Positions 8,473 through 17,036 of a stretch of 64,000 bases of DNA are shown piece by piece (position 1 is the first letter of the stretch; each line of letters starts with the position of its first letter). The DNA is from Alkalihalobacillus sp. TS-13. GTDB taxonomy: Bacteria > Bacillota > Bacilli > Bacillales > Fictibacillaceae. Below the pieces are notes generated by a model. That model was given only the letters and a program-made list of their open reading frames with translations. It was not told the DNA's origin and searched no databases. A program made the position numbers and the translations under genes. The stretch lies in NCBI RefSeq assembly GCF_019720915.1, contig NZ_JAHKSI010000001.1:1674001-1738000 (forward strand). Direction: 5' to 3'.

Positions 8473-8955
8473 TTATAAGACACGGAATAAGAAATAGATG
8501 ACCATACCGAGTTGGATGATAAACTTTACTGTTGTACCCCCGATAAATCCTAATAAAGAGCCAATACCCACACGAATCGCTTGTTTAAAATCACCTTTTT
8601 GATGAATCAGCTCTCCGACAATCGCACCGATAAACGGACCGATCAGGATCCCTATTATAGGAATGATGAATGGGCCGACGATAATACCGATCGTACTTCC
8701 CCAAATCGCATGCTTACTTCCCCCCCTCTTCTTTACGCCAAAATAGTTACTTGCATAATCAGTAGCATATAAAAGAAGAACAAGTATTCCCTGAATGATC
8801 CAGAACCACAGTCCTAAGGGGTCGAAACTGAACATCCATCCATAGACTAGAAAACCAGCAATAAGAAAAAGAGAGGCCGGTAAAACCGGATAAATAAGTC
8901 CTATGAATGAAAGGACAAATAAAACTCCGATTACCAGCCAAGCAATGATTGTCAT
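8473..8955 (-). CDS. yqgC: DUF456 family membrane protein YqgC
   Basis: Small integral membrane protein of 160 residues. It has two N-terminal helices (about 4-48), one at 52-68, and a Gly-rich helical half (GSTIGIIVGPFIIPIIGILIG, then GELIHQKGD and GSLLGFIGGTTVKF). This is the DUF456 pattern, with Gly-rich segments like those of glycine-zipper proteins. The ATG lies one base after the stop of the Na/Pi transporter gene, so the two are probably translationally coupled. Biochemical function is unknown; its neighbour in B. subtilis is sodA, as here apart from the tRNAs. Confidence 0.85.
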   Translation of the reverse strand: MTIIAWLVIGVLFVLSFIGLIYPVLPASLFLIAGFLVYGWMFSFDPLGLWFWIIQGILVLLLYATDYASNYFGVKKRGGSKHAIWGSTIGIIVGPFIIPIIGILIGPFIGAIVGELIHQKGDFKQAIRVGIGSLLGFIGGTTVKFIIQLGMVIYFLFRVL

Positions 8956-8956
8956 C

Positions 8957-10588
8957 TTATTCTTCTTCTCCTAAAACATACTCAGCAATATTCACTGCAT
9001 GGTCTCCGATCCGTTCAAGGTTACTGATGATATCAACGAAGACGATACCAGAAGCCCCACTGCATTTACCTTCATTCAAGCGTAAAATATGCTGTTTACG
9101 TAATGTTCTCTCCATTTTATCGATTGCATCTTCCATTTTGACAACTTTACGCGCTTTTTCCTTGTCGTTTTCTTCAATTGCATGGAATGCTTCATCGATT
9201 GTTGACATCGTCAATTGGAACATTTCTTCTAAATCAGCTTTTGCTTTATCTGAGATGACGACTTTATGGGTCAATTGATATTCAACTAATTCAATGATGT
9301 TTTCCATATGGTCTCCGATTCGCTCAATATCACGTACAGAATCCATTAGAATTGAATGTTGTTCAGAATCATGAGCAGATAACGTATACGATGATAGTTT
9401 AACTAGATACTCTGTAATACGTTGATCTAAATTGTTGATTGCTTCTTCATATTGATAAGCTTTTTCAGCGTTCTTTTTATGATTTGAATTTAGATATTCG
9501 AACGATTCAGTCAATCCGTTCTTAGCATACTCCGCCATTCGCATGACTTCCATCTTCGCTTGTCCTAAAGCAACGGCAGGAGAACGTTCTAAGAAGATCG
9601 GATCGAGATGTTTCGCTTTATATTCGATCACACCGTCATCTCCAGGGACGAGCTTCGTAACGATATAAGCTAATACTCCTATGAACCAGACTTGAATCAA
9701 TGTATTCAAGATATTAAATGATCCATGGGCAAAGGCAATTTGCATTTTTGGTTCAAGGTCTAACCAACTTGTCAGGAATTCTACATAAGCTGTAAATGGA
9801 CTAATCAATAGTAAAAAAACGGTTGTTCCTAGTAAGTTGAAGATAACATGGGTCAAAGCTGCTCTTCTCGCTGCCACACTTGCACCAATGGCTGCAAGAA
9901 CCGCTGTAATCGTTGTCCCGATATTATCACCAAATAATACAGGTAGAGCTGCGTCCAATTCTAATGAACCTTGTGAATACAATTCTTGAAGGATACCAAT
10001 TGTTGCACTGGAGCTTTGAACGACTACTGTAAATAAAGTACCGATCACTACCCCAAGAACTCCATTCTCACTCATGTCTACAGTCAAGTCCTGGAATGCT
10101 TGAAGACCTCGTAAAGGCTTCATTCCATCACCCATCAGTTCAAGTCCGTAGAACAATGCACCGAAACCAAAAATAATTTGACCGATATTCTTCATTTTCT
10201 TTGAACTGAAGAAGAAGATAATCAAAGTACCAACAGCGATGATTGGTAACGCATATGCTCCTATATCAATACCAATGATGAAAGCCGTCACCGTAGTACC
10301 TATATTAGCACCCATAATAACACCGATCGCCTGGCGAAGGGTCATGAAACCTGCATTGACAAGTCCAACCGTCAATACTGTCGTACCGGAACTTGATTGA
10401 ATCAAAATGGTAACGATAATACCAGCAAGTACACCCATGAAAGGATTTGAGGTAAAGCGATCAAGGATATCCCTTAAACGATCACCTGCAGAATTTTGAA
10501 GTCCTTCTCCCATATACTTGATTCCGAATAAGAAGATACCAAGTCCACCAAGAAATTCAAATATCAATTTCTGAATATCTAAATCCAA
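8957..10588 (-). CDS. Na/Pi cotransporter family protein with C-terminal PhoU domain
   Basis: Predicted sodium-dependent phosphate symporter, 543 residues. Two inverted Na/Pi-cotransporter repeats carry the signature QSSSGTT (near residue 64) and QSSSATIG (near 191), each in a hydrophobic region; about eight helices end near residue 315. A soluble PhoU-like four-helix region follows (about 340-540: RDIERIGDHMENI and NLERIGDHAVNIAEY), as in the NptA/YjbB group. The start is TTG at 10588 with GGGAG upstream. A candidate Pho box lies about 70 bp upstream. It is a second phosphate route beside pst, and is distinct from the shorter YqeW at 58104. Confidence 0.88.
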   Translation of the reverse strand: MDLDIQKLIFEFLGGLGIFLFGIKYMGEGLQNSAGDRLRDILDRFTSNPFMGVLAGIIVTILIQSSSGTTVLTVGLVNAGFMTLRQAIGVIMGANIGTTVTAFIIGIDIGAYALPIIAVGTLIIFFFSSKKMKNIGQIIFGFGALFYGLELMGDGMKPLRGLQAFQDLTVDMSENGVLGVVIGTLFTVVVQSSSATIGILQELYSQGSLELDAALPVLFGDNIGTTITAVLAAIGASVAARRAALTHVIFNLLGTTVFLLLISPFTAYVEFLTSWLDLEPKMQIAFAHGSFNILNTLIQVWFIGVLAYIVTKLVPGDDGVIEYKAKHLDPIFLERSPAVALGQAKMEVMRMAEYAKNGLTESFEYLNSNHKKNAEKAYQYEEAINNLDQRITEYLVKLSSYTLSAHDSEQHSILMDSVRDIERIGDHMENIIELVEYQLTHKVVISDKAKADLEEMFQLTMSTIDEAFHAIEENDKEKARKVVKMEDAIDKMERTLRKQHILRLNEGKCSGASGIVFVDIISNLERIGDHAVNIAEYVLGEEE

Positions 10589-10658
10589 GTTTTTTCAACT
10601 CCCACGCATATATTCGACTTAATTTGCCTCATTCATTATTAACTAACTTCGTTTTGTT

Positions 10659-10695
10659 TGTAAAGTCTTTTAAGGGTATTTAATTATTTTGTAAA
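10659..10695 (-). promoter_or_regulatory. candidate PhoP box upstream of the Na/Pi transporter
   Basis: Minus strand: TTTACA, ATTAAA and TTAAAA at an exact 11-bp period starting at 10695, followed by TTTACA 9 bp later. It resembles the pstS box at 2057-2095 but is less regular. Its function is inferred from the transporter downstream. Confidence 0.45.
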
Positions 10696-10787
10696 ACATT
10701 ATATTATTACAATGGCATTTTTTCCCTGAGTGGCATTTTTTATCTTGTCCGTACTGTTCAGTAAAGATACAATGATTTTAGAGAATG

Positions 10788-11067
10788 GCTTTGTTATACT
10801 TTATTATTGATTTGGCGAAATTCACTCCCTTTCCGCGGACAATCGAAAAGCGGAAGCGACCCGTATTGTCACAAAGGTCGAGGACTGACGAGGAAGCTGT
10901 CGCTTTCGAAGGAAGTTTGAAGTGATCCAAGTGACTGGTCGCTGAGCTGGACATCACTTCCGTGCATGATCCCTATATCCGCGAGCCTCCTCGCGAGTTC
11001 CTCGCTGTGTGGTCTCGCCTGGCCCATTTTCCCGCAGGAGTGTCGTGAATTTCGATAAATCAAACTT
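10788..11067. repeat. interspersed repeat, GAAATTCACTCC-ended subfamily
   Basis: Outer flank GGCTTTGTTATACTTTATT, then GGCGAAATTCACTCCC and CGAAAAGCGGAAGCGACCCG. The other end reads GGAGTGTCGTGAATTTCG..AATCAAAC. It shares the GTGACTGGTCGCTGAGCTGG module with the copy at 2151. It fills most of the 535-bp gap before yqgB. Confidence 0.75.
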
Positions 11068-11123
11068 AGTTAGATATCAACAGTATTAATTAACAAAACC
11101 TATAGAATAAAAGGGGGAACACG

Positions 11124-11903
11124 ATGAATATATTCAAACAGTTTGTAATGAGCTTGTATTCACCTAAAACGGTGGCCATGTTCCGTTTTCAGAAAATCGG
11201 AAAGACAATTGGATATGTTTTTGTCATGATGTTAATCAGTTTCATATTTGTAGGGACGAATATTGCTTTATCAATCACGAATGTCGTCAATGAATTCGAA
11301 GGCGCTCTTGAAGAAGATATTCCTTCATTTCAATTCCAAGATGGACATTTGACATCCGATATTTCTGAACCAATTATTCGTCAGGACGGAAAACAAACTT
11401 TCATTTTTGATACCACTGGAGAAACGACAAGAGATGATCTCGATCAATATTCGGATGTCGTAGCAATTTTAGACGATCGCCTCATAGTTGTTTCTGCTGG
11501 CCAGGCAGACACTTTCGACTATGGAATGATGCAGGATGTCAGTTTTCAAAAAAGCGATATCGTCAATTTCTTAGATTCAGCTAATACTTTATTACCCTTG
11601 ATCATCAGTGTGATAATCCTTGTTTCGTATATTTTCATGACTGCACTAAAGTTTATTGGGATTACGGTCCTTGCACTGATCGGGCTGATTCTCAAAAATA
11701 CGATGAAAAGAAAGCTTTCTTACGGACAATTATGGATTCTCTCTGCTTACACAGTGACTCTTCCAACAATCTTTTTTGCGATTACAGAAGCTTTAAACAT
11801 CATCATCCCAGGGCAATTCTTTCTTTATTGGGCTGTCGCGATCTTTTTCCTGTCACAAGTCATTAAATTTGTGCCCTTACCTAAAACAACAGAAACTGAA
11901 TGA
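11124..11903 (+). CDS. yqgB: DUF1189 family membrane protein YqgB
   Basis: Integral membrane protein of 259 residues. One N-terminal helix (about 28-52) is followed by an acidic extracytoplasmic domain (55-155) and four more helices (about 157-250). The N-terminal pattern FKQFVMSLYSPKTVAMFRFQKIGKTI is typical of DUF1189. Its position near yqgC and sodA agrees with B. subtilis yqgB. An AAAGGGGGAA ribosome-binding site precedes the ATG. Function unknown. Confidence 0.83.
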   Translation: MNIFKQFVMSLYSPKTVAMFRFQKIGKTIGYVFVMMLISFIFVGTNIALSITNVVNEFEGALEEDIPSFQFQDGHLTSDISEPIIRQDGKQTFIFDTTGETTRDDLDQYSDVVAILDDRLIVVSAGQADTFDYGMMQDVSFQKSDIVNFLDSANTLLPLIISVIILVSYIFMTALKFIGITVLALIGLILKNTMKRKLSYGQLWILSAYTVTLPTIFFAITEALNIIIPGQFFLYWAVAIFFLSQVIKFVPLPKTTETE

Positions 11904-11918
11904 TGATGCTCACACACC

Positions 11919-11953
11919 AAAAGAGGATGACAACAATGTCACCCTCTTTTTTA
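11919..11953 (+). terminator. terminator of yqgB
   Basis: AAGAGGATGAC-AACAAT-GTCACCCTCTT stem-loop followed by TTTT on the plus strand. It lies between convergent yqgB and the YpuA-like gene and may serve both. Confidence 0.85.
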
Positions 11954-11958
11954 ACACA

Positions 11959-12825
11959 TTATTTGAAAAGGTTTTTCAATGCTTCAATCAATTGAATCAG
12001 GAAATCAAGAATTGTTCTGATGAATCCCTGCGTTTCTTCTTTATTAAGAAATTCACTTAAGTTATTCCGTACATTTTCAAGGTTATTTTTCACCTGGTCC
12101 CAATCAATGTTCAAATCTTTCATCTTGTTGAACAAGGATACAAGACCGTTCAGTTCTTCATCCGTTAATGTGATGCCAACATCTTCTGCCACACGTTGAA
12201 TCAACGCACGGAGGTCCTCTTCTGTTTCAACAGGGTTTTCGGCCAACTCTTGCTTGATTTTTGTCATCAGTTCAGTCGCTTTTTCCGCACCGACACGATC
12301 ACCAAGCTTGACCGTTTTCACCATTTCTTCATTCGCTACCTGTTTCTTCTCTTCAGGGATTTCAACATCTGCTTTGACTTCATAAGCTTTTAAAATACCT
12401 GTTAGTGCAGCTGTTCCAGAGACTTCGAATGGAGCTGTCACATAGATATCCGCATCAGTAACACCCGCGGTTGTGAGTGCGTTTGCGTACATTTCTTCGG
12501 TTACCCAATTGATGTTGTTCGTCTCTACATTCAGTCCGGAATCCTTTTCACCGACTGTAATTTTAGTAGAAGAAATCGCTTTAGATCCGATTTGTGCTTT
12601 TGATATATATTCACCTAAGTATTGATGCTCTTCTTCATTTGTTACGGTAACAGTTTCAACATCTGCGGGTACATCCATTTCTTTCAATAGATCTTGTTTC
12701 TGACTATCAGTTAAATCTTCCCCCAATGTGACGATGATATCACCAGGTGCTGCATCTGCTAACGCAACTCCCGGAATCATACAAGCAACTAAAATCATGA
12801 TTGCAATCCATTTTTTAAATCTCAT
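11959..12825 (-). CDS. ypuA: DUF1002 family secreted protein, YpuA-like
   Basis: Exported protein of 288 residues. It has a clear signal peptide (MRFKKWIAIMILVACMIPG then VALADA, cleavage near residue 25). The mature N-terminal half contains the conserved DUF1002 segments ITVGEKDSGLNVETNNINW, ALTTAGVTDADIYVTAPF and VSGTAALTGI. The helical C-terminal half ends in a hydrophobic, amphipathic stretch (RTILDFLIQLIEALKNLFK). AAAGGAGAG precedes the ATG. In B. subtilis ypuA lies elsewhere, so its position here is lineage-specific. A cell-envelope role is suspected; the reaction is unknown. Confidence 0.85.
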   Translation of the reverse strand: MRFKKWIAIMILVACMIPGVALADAAPGDIIVTLGEDLTDSQKQDLLKEMDVPADVETVTVTNEEEHQYLGEYISKAQIGSKAISSTKITVGEKDSGLNVETNNINWVTEEMYANALTTAGVTDADIYVTAPFEVSGTAALTGILKAYEVKADVEIPEEKKQVANEEMVKTVKLGDRVGAEKATELMTKIKQELAENPVETEEDLRALIQRVAEDVGITLTDEELNGLVSLFNKMKDLNIDWDQVKNNLENVRNNLSEFLNKEETQGFIRTILDFLIQLIEALKNLFK

Positions 12826-12965
12826 GTTTTCTCTCCTTTTATGAAAGAATTCCCTATACCATACGTTTAAAATCTGTTTTTTTGTAGGTACTTCCTATAT
12901 TTTACAACGCATAACAGGACCTGGCTATCTTTATTTTCAGGCTTTGTTAACTAATAATATTGATT

Positions 12966-13097
12966 TCTGACTAAGTTTGATTGCAGCGAAATGTCCTCCA
13001 GTGACCTTCGTGACAATACGGGTTGCTTCCGCTTTTCGATTGCCCGCGGAAAGGGAGTGAATTTCGCAAAACTCAACAATAAAGTATAACAAAGCCG
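12966..13097. repeat. short interspersed repeat, GAAATTCACTCC-ended subfamily
   Basis: Reverse-oriented short copy of about 130 bp. Its complement starts GGCTTTGTTATACTTTATT..GCGAAATTCACTCCC, identical in flank and end to the copy at 10788, and ends in GCGAAA..AATCAAACTTAG. It lacks the internal modules of the long copies. The rest of the 424-bp gap shows nothing else. Confidence 0.7.
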
Positions 13098-13249
13098 ATT
13101 TTTAAGATAACTCTACTGATATTAGACGCTTTAATAGAAGTTTGGTTTCATTTGGAAGTGAAAAATAACATGAATACTGCAGTTGGACAGGCATATACAT
13201 TTACTAGAGCGATTGGTAGATTCGATATCTGACGCGGGAGGAATCGATC

Positions 13250-13573
13250 ATGAAAAAATTTATTATCACGAGTCTGATCATTCTATTCTTCTATAGTGCA
13301 TATTTTGATTTGAAAGTTGGGACATTACCGACATCCGCCAAAAATGATGCCGAAGTTCAAGTGGCAAATTCCGTTCCGGCCGATGAGGTAGTTTATAAAG
13401 AAATCCAGGTCCAGCCCGGGGAGACTGTATTGACGATTTTGGAGCGTATTCATAATGGTAGTATCCCCGTATCGATTGAGAAAGCAGTATCTGAATTCGA
13501 GCGGTTGAACCCTAATACATCGGCTCATTCAATCCAAGCAAATAAGACGTATCGCTTCCCATTCTTCGACTAG
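13250..13573 (+). CDS. yqfZ: small LysM-domain protein, YqfZ-like
   Basis: Protein of 107 residues with an N-terminal membrane anchor or signal (about residues 4-20) and a C-terminal LysM-like domain (about 48-105: YKEIQVQPGETVLTILERI ... FERLNPNTSAHSIQANKTYRFPFF). LysM folds bind peptidoglycan glycans, so an envelope or spore-envelope location is likely. GGGAGGAATCG precedes the ATG. It lies just before ispG in the same direction, as yqfZ adjoins ispG (yqfY) in B. subtilis. Confidence 0.75.
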   Translation: MKKFIITSLIILFFYSAYFDLKVGTLPTSAKNDAEVQVANSVPADEVVYKEIQVQPGETVLTILERIHNGSIPVSIEKAVSEFERLNPNTSAHSIQANKTYRFPFFD

Positions 13574-13663
13574 GACACATTTCCTTGCCAAAACCTTCAA
13601 ACCATTGCTAAAATGAAAGACGGTACTATATGTAATCCACGTCCTTAAAGGAGCGATATATAC

Positions 13664-14776
13664 ATGAGTGAAATTACTCACCGTACGAAAACAAGACCGG
13701 TTAGAGTCGGGAACCTGACAATCGGCGGTAATAATGAAGTCGTTGTCCAGAGTATGACGACAACCAAAACACATGATGTAGAAGCAACAGTCAAAGAAAT
13801 CCATCGTTTAGAAGAGGCAGGCTGTCAGATCGTTCGTGTCGCTTGTCCTGATATGAAAGCAGCAGAAGCAATTGCTGACATCAAAAAACAAATAAACATT
13901 CCATTAGTAGTTGATATCCACTTCGATTATAAGCTCGCACTTAAAGCGATTGAAGGCGGAGCAGATAAAATCCGGATCAACCCTGGTAATATCGGACGAA
14001 AAGAGAAGGTGGAAGCTGTCGTGAAGGCAGCGAAAGAGAAAGGGATTCCAATTCGTATCGGTGTCAACGCTGGTTCATTAGAACGTAAAATCCTTGAAAA
14101 ATACGGCTATCCAACAGCAGATGGAATGGTTGAGAGTGCCTTGAGCCATATTAAAATTCTTGAGGATTTGGATTTCCACGACATCATCGTTTCGATGAAA
14201 GCATCTGATGTCAATCTAGCTGTCGAGGCGTATGAAAAAGCTTCGAAAGCATTTGATTATCCGTTGCATTTGGGAATCACCGAATCCGGAACTTTGTTTG
14301 CAGGAACTGTGAAAAGTGCTGCAGGACTTGGCATCATACTGCATAAAGGAATCGGAAATACAGTACGTATTTCCTTAAGTGCAGATCCTGTTGAAGAAGT
14401 GAAGGTCGCTCGCGAATTGTTGAAAACATTCGGTTTAGCCTCGAACGCAGCAACCTTGATTTCTTGCCCTACATGCGGCCGAATTGAAATTGATCTGATT
14501 TCGATTGCAAATGAAGTCGAAGAATATATTTCAAAAATCAAAGCACCTCTTAAGGTCGCTGTTCTTGGATGTGCAGTCAACGGTCCAGGTGAAGCACGGG
14601 AAGCGGATATCGGCATTGCCGGGGCACGCGGTGAAGGTCTTCTTTTCCGCCATGGAGAAATTATCCGGAAGATTCCAGAGGATACGATGGTTGATGAGTT
14701 GAAAAAAGAAGTCGATAAGTTAGCGAAGGAATATCACGAGAAAAAAGAAAAAGAAGAAGCAGAACAACAAGTATAA
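13664..14776 (+). CDS. ispG: 4-hydroxy-3-methylbut-2-en-1-yl diphosphate synthase IspG
   Basis: Penultimate enzyme of the MEP isoprenoid pathway: a [4Fe-4S] enzyme converting MEcPP to HMBPP with reduced flavodoxin or ferredoxin. It has 370 residues, the short bacterial form. The TIM-barrel part starts [12 protein letters not shown] and contains [11 protein letters not shown] and RINPGNIG. The cluster Cys residues are C268 and C271 (SCPTCGR) and C303 ([10 protein letters not shown]). AAAGGAGCG precedes the ATG. The last pathway enzyme, IspH, lies at 27502. The tail ends in a Lys/Glu-rich stretch. Confidence 0.97.
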   Translation: MSEITHRTKTRPVRVGNLTIGGNNEVVVQSMTTTKTHDVEATVKEIHRLEEAGCQIVRVACPDMKAAEAIADIKKQINIPLVVDIHFDYKLALKAIEGGADKIRINPGNIGRKEKVEAVVKAAKEKGIPIRIGVNAGSLERKILEKYGYPTADGMVESALSHIKILEDLDFHDIIVSMKASDVNLAVEAYEKASKAFDYPLHLGITESGTLFAGTVKSAAGLGIILHKGIGNTVRISLSADPVEEVKVARELLKTFGLASNAATLISCPTCGRIEIDLISIANEVEEYISKIKAPLKVAVLGCAVNGPGEAREADIGIAGARGEGLLFRHGEIIRKIPEDTMVDELKKEVDKLAKEYHEKKEKEEAEQQV

Positions 14777-14788
14777 AACAAGCCATTG

Positions 14789-14818
14789 AAAAGAGCCGTC
14801 TCAAACGGCTCTTTTTTA
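14789..14818 (+). terminator. terminator between ispG and the nitroreductase gene
   Basis: AAAAGAGCCGT-CTCA-AACGGCTCTTTTTT, about 15 bp after the ispG stop. It can act in both directions, since the convergent nitroreductase gene ends at 14827. Confidence 0.9.
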
Positions 14819-14826
14819 GTATTATG

Positions 14827-15402
14827 TTATTCTCCATCCCACCATTGTGTTTTCTCTGAAATTGGTTTTCGCGGTGAAGCTTTCGGTTCCGCTGCGGGAT
14901 ATCCAATATATAAAAACCCCATAATTTGTCCTTTTTCCGAGACTCCGAATGCTTCTTTCATTTTCAGAGTGTAAGTTGGCTCTCCCGTTCGCCATATTGA
15001 TCCAAGTCCTAGTGAATGAGCAGCGAGCATCATATTTTGTGCAGCACACGCACAAGCAGCTACCTCTTCGACCCATACAACCTTTTCTTGGTCGCTGGGT
15101 TCCATTATCATGACAATGATTACCGGTGCTCTTCTTGCTTTTTTAAAGCCTTTTTCTTTGGCTAATTCAATCTCCTCTTCTGTTGGATCCGTCAAGTCCT
15201 CAATTGCAAATTCTCCATATATCCTTCCTAGGACATCTCTTCCTTTACCACTTAGGACGATGAAATTCCATGGTTCTGTCCGATAATGATTAGGTGCCCA
15301 TGTTCCTGCTTCAAGAATTGTCTTGATCAATTTTTTATCAGGAACCTCATCCTCCACCTTACCTATCGTCCGTCTTGTTCTGATCGCTTCGATTATATCC
15401 AT
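14827..15402 (-). CDS. nitroreductase family flavoprotein
   Basis: FMN-dependent NAD(P)H oxidoreductase of the nitroreductase fold, 191 residues. The start ATG at 15402 (MDIIEAIRTRRTIGKV) is preceded by GAGGTGAT; an upstream frame extension runs through the promoter. Family features are RTRR near residue 9 (FMN phosphate), WAPNHYRTEPW near 35-45 (the YdjA-like subgroup has this N-H-Y-R-T pattern), AAQNMMLAAHSLGLGS near 120-135 and IGYPAAEPK near 165. The physiological substrate cannot be read from the sequence. A Fur-type operator lies directly upstream. Confidence 0.85.
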   Translation of the reverse strand: MDIIEAIRTRRTIGKVEDEVPDKKLIKTILEAGTWAPNHYRTEPWNFIVLSGKGRDVLGRIYGEFAIEDLTDPTEEEIELAKEKGFKKARRAPVIIVMIMEPSDQEKVVWVEEVAACACAAQNMMLAAHSLGLGSIWRTGEPTYTLKMKEAFGVSEKGQIMGFLYIGYPAAEPKASPRKPISEKTQWWDGE

Positions 15403-15418
15403 AAGGATCACCTCAAAT

Positions 15419-15472
15419 TGATTATCATTATCATATGTATTTATTTTATGGGAAGAAGATACATGAATCCAA
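15419..15472 (-). promoter_or_regulatory. Fur-type operator and promoter of the nitroreductase gene
   Basis: TGATTATCATTATCA at 15419-15433 matches the 7-1-7 Fur consensus TGATAATNATTATCA at 14 of the 15 positions, counting the free centre. On the minus strand a possible promoter lies just upstream: -35 TTGGAT (15472-15467) and -10 TAAAAT (15448-15443), 18-bp spacer. The box would cover the transcription start region. Confidence 0.7.
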
Positions 15473-15611
15473 ATGATTTCCTTTATAAACACAGTGGTTT
15501 ATTAATATTTAAATTTTGCTTTGTTAATATGCCCGATATTCACTTCACTTGTCACGGGAGATCCTTGGCTCATCCAAGCAGAAGTGTCGTGAAATCATTA
15601 AAAGATCAACA

Positions 15612-15642
15612 ATAAAAACGAAGGCAGGATGAACTGCCTTCG
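15612..15642 (-). terminator. terminator of the DUF4190-type gene
   Basis: Minus strand CGAAGGCAG-TTCATC-CTGCCTTCG followed by TTTTTATT, just after the stop of the gene at 15651. A remnant of the GAAATTCAC-type repeat (about 15580-15612) adjoins it. Confidence 0.88.
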
Positions 15643-15650
15643 CTTCGACA

Positions 15651-16010
15651 CTAAAAGAATGGAGCAAATATCAGGCTGATTACAATTGAAGCGATACCAA
15701 GTCCGATTGCCCAGTTCCCAAGTGTACGTGCTCCTCGTCTTCTTGCAAAAAATCCTACGATGATGCCCGCGGCACCTAATAAAACAGGAAGGAAGAATAG
15801 GGAGAGAATCGATAAAGCAATGGCGAATATCCCTACGCCTCGACCCTCAGTATCTTCTGGATCCGCATCGTTGTTATACGAATCTTCACGTTCTTTATCC
15901 ATAACACGTTCTTGCTCAGGTAGAGGGAGAACCTCTGCTGCTGTTTCTTCCATGAAATCCTCTTCATACTCTCGGTGATTTTCGTTTTCACGATCGTATC
16001 GATTTTCCAT
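15651..16010 (-). CDS. yqfX: small membrane protein with two C-terminal helices, YqfX-like
   Basis: Protein of 119 residues. The N-terminal 55 residues are very acidic and hydrophilic (ENENHREYEEDFMEE, DKEREDSYNNDADPEDTEG). Two helices follow (about 58-88 and 98-117), separated by the basic loop FARRRGARTLGNW, a DUF4190-like hairpin. Its position near ispG and zur corresponds to B. subtilis yqfX. AGAGAGGGAT precedes the ATG. Function unknown. Confidence 0.7.
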   Translation of the reverse strand: MENRYDRENENHREYEEDFMEETAAEVLPLPEQERVMDKEREDSYNNDADPEDTEGRGVGIFAIALSILSLFFLPVLLGAAGIIVGFFARRRGARTLGNWAIGLGIASIVISLIFAPFF

Positions 16011-16324
16011 CAGGATCCCTCTCTTTCATCAAAAGTGGAGGAGCCTTATTATTATTGGTCACGCTTCAGGCTTTCATGATGTCAATCATTGTTAACCTCA
16101 ATAACTTCAACAGTTGGGAATTTTTGCACAGCATTTAATTTAGGATGTGTGAGAAATTGAACAAAATGTTCGATTTATGTACATTTACCAGCAGTTATTG
16201 AACAATTTCCGTGATATATGTACATATATTCACTATTATCACCATTTGACGTTTTTCGACACATGTCCAGAGGTCCGAATAGTGCTTTCGGTTCTAAGAA
16301 AGGGAGTGAAATTCGTAAAAATTA
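16011..16324. other. 314-bp intergenic region with a repeat remnant
   Basis: AT-rich spacer between yqfX and the DUF1540 gene. A fragment of the interspersed repeat is seen near 16285-16320 (AGAAAGGGAGTGAAATTCG). Two TATGTACAT-like words (16177-16187 and 16216-16226) are present. I find no convincing gene. Confidence 0.5.
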
Positions 16325-16354
16325 AAAACCCACCCAAAACAGTTGGATGGATTT
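16325..16354 (-). terminator. terminator of the DUF1540 gene
   Basis: Minus strand AATCCATCCAA-CTGT-TTGGGTGGGTT (11 bp with G:U pairs) followed by TTTAATTTT, about 10 bp after the stop codon. Confidence 0.75.
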
Positions 16355-16361
16355 CAAAAAG

Positions 16362-16574
16362 TTAATGCTTAGGACGGAACGTATGGCAGCAAGTTTCTGC
16401 AACATGTTCCGCTTTGTCTTTGTGTAAAGCGTCATCGACGAAGTTTCCTGATGCGGACATATCGTAATTTTCATTCGCGTGTTGGTCCACTTCAACCAAA
16501 ATGGCATCCGCATGGCAGTTGTTTCCTTCAGCCCAATACACACAGTTTGCTACGTTACATTTTACTTCTGGCAT
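16362..16574 (-). CDS. DUF1540 family small Cys-rich protein
   Basis: Protein of 70 residues beginning MPEVKCNVANCVYWAEGNNC and ending ETCCHTFRPK. The Cys pattern (C6, C11, C20 and the C-terminal CC) is that of DUF1540, which suggests metal binding or disulphides. TAAGGAGGAG stands just before the ATG. It lies downstream of the zinc regulator gene zur in the same direction. Zinc regulation is an attractive but unproven idea. Confidence 0.85.
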   Translation of the reverse strand: MPEVKCNVANCVYWAEGNNCHADAILVEVDQHANENYDMSASGNFVDDALHKDKAEHVAETCCHTFRPKH

Positions 16575-16631
16575 TCTAATCTCCTCCTTAGTGGTTAGAA
16601 TGCCACATTTTCCATCAAAACATGAGTGATT

Positions 16632-17036
16632 TTACTGACACTGCTGACAGTAACCGTATATTTCAAACTTATGATCCGTAATGACAAAATCATCAGGCGA
16701 TATGTCCTTCATCGGACATGCTTCAATCGCATTGGTTTTACCACATTGAAGACATATAATATGATGATGGTGTCCTTTTGTCGCGCAAGAAAACCTGAAA
16801 TGTTTTTCTCCATCCAGTTCTGTTTCTTCAACAATTCCTAAATCCGTAAATACAGAAAGGTTTCGATAAATCGTATCAAAGCTGAGTCCAGGATAAGATG
16901 GTTTCATGTACTCAAGTACATCTTTCGCCGTCAAATAACGTCTCTCATTTGAAAAAAGCTCTAAAAACATCTCACGTTTGCTCGTATATTTATAACCATT
17001 TTCTTTGAGGATATTGAGAGCTTCACTTACATTCAT
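16632..17036 (-). CDS. zur: zinc uptake repressor Zur (Fur family)
   Basis: Fur-family metalloregulator of 134 residues. The N-terminal winged helix (about 1-80) contains KREMFLELFS and LSFDTIYRNLSVFTDLGIV. The C-terminal dimer domain has the His cluster GHHHHIICLQCGK and a second CXXC near the end (YGYCQQC); the four Cys form the structural zinc site. Its linkage to a zinc-type ABC transporter and its synteny with B. subtilis zur (yqfV) make Zur the best call over Fur or PerR. Its ATG overlaps the permease stop by four bases, so it should be co-expressed with the transporter it controls. Confidence 0.93.
   Translation of the reverse strand: MNVSEALNILKENGYKYTSKREMFLELFSNERRYLTAKDVLEYMKPSYPGLSFDTIYRNLSVFTDLGIVEETELDGEKHFRFSCATKGHHHHIICLQCGKTNAIEACPMKDISPDDFVITDHKFEIYGYCQQCQ

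Noticed and set aside
10628-10645. TGAATGAGG half-site like a FadR operator
   Set aside because: Only one half of the palindrome is present, and the adjacent gene is a phosphate transporter.
10869-11063. Open frame inside the repeat at 10788
   Set aside because: It lies wholly within a non-coding repeat, has no homologous frame in the other copies and no ribosome-binding site.
16155-16172. GAACAAAATGTTC dyad resembling a LexA box
   Set aside because: The Bacillus SOS box is CGAAC-N4-GTTCG; here the spacer is five bases and the left C is missing. The downstream gene is not a DNA-damage gene.
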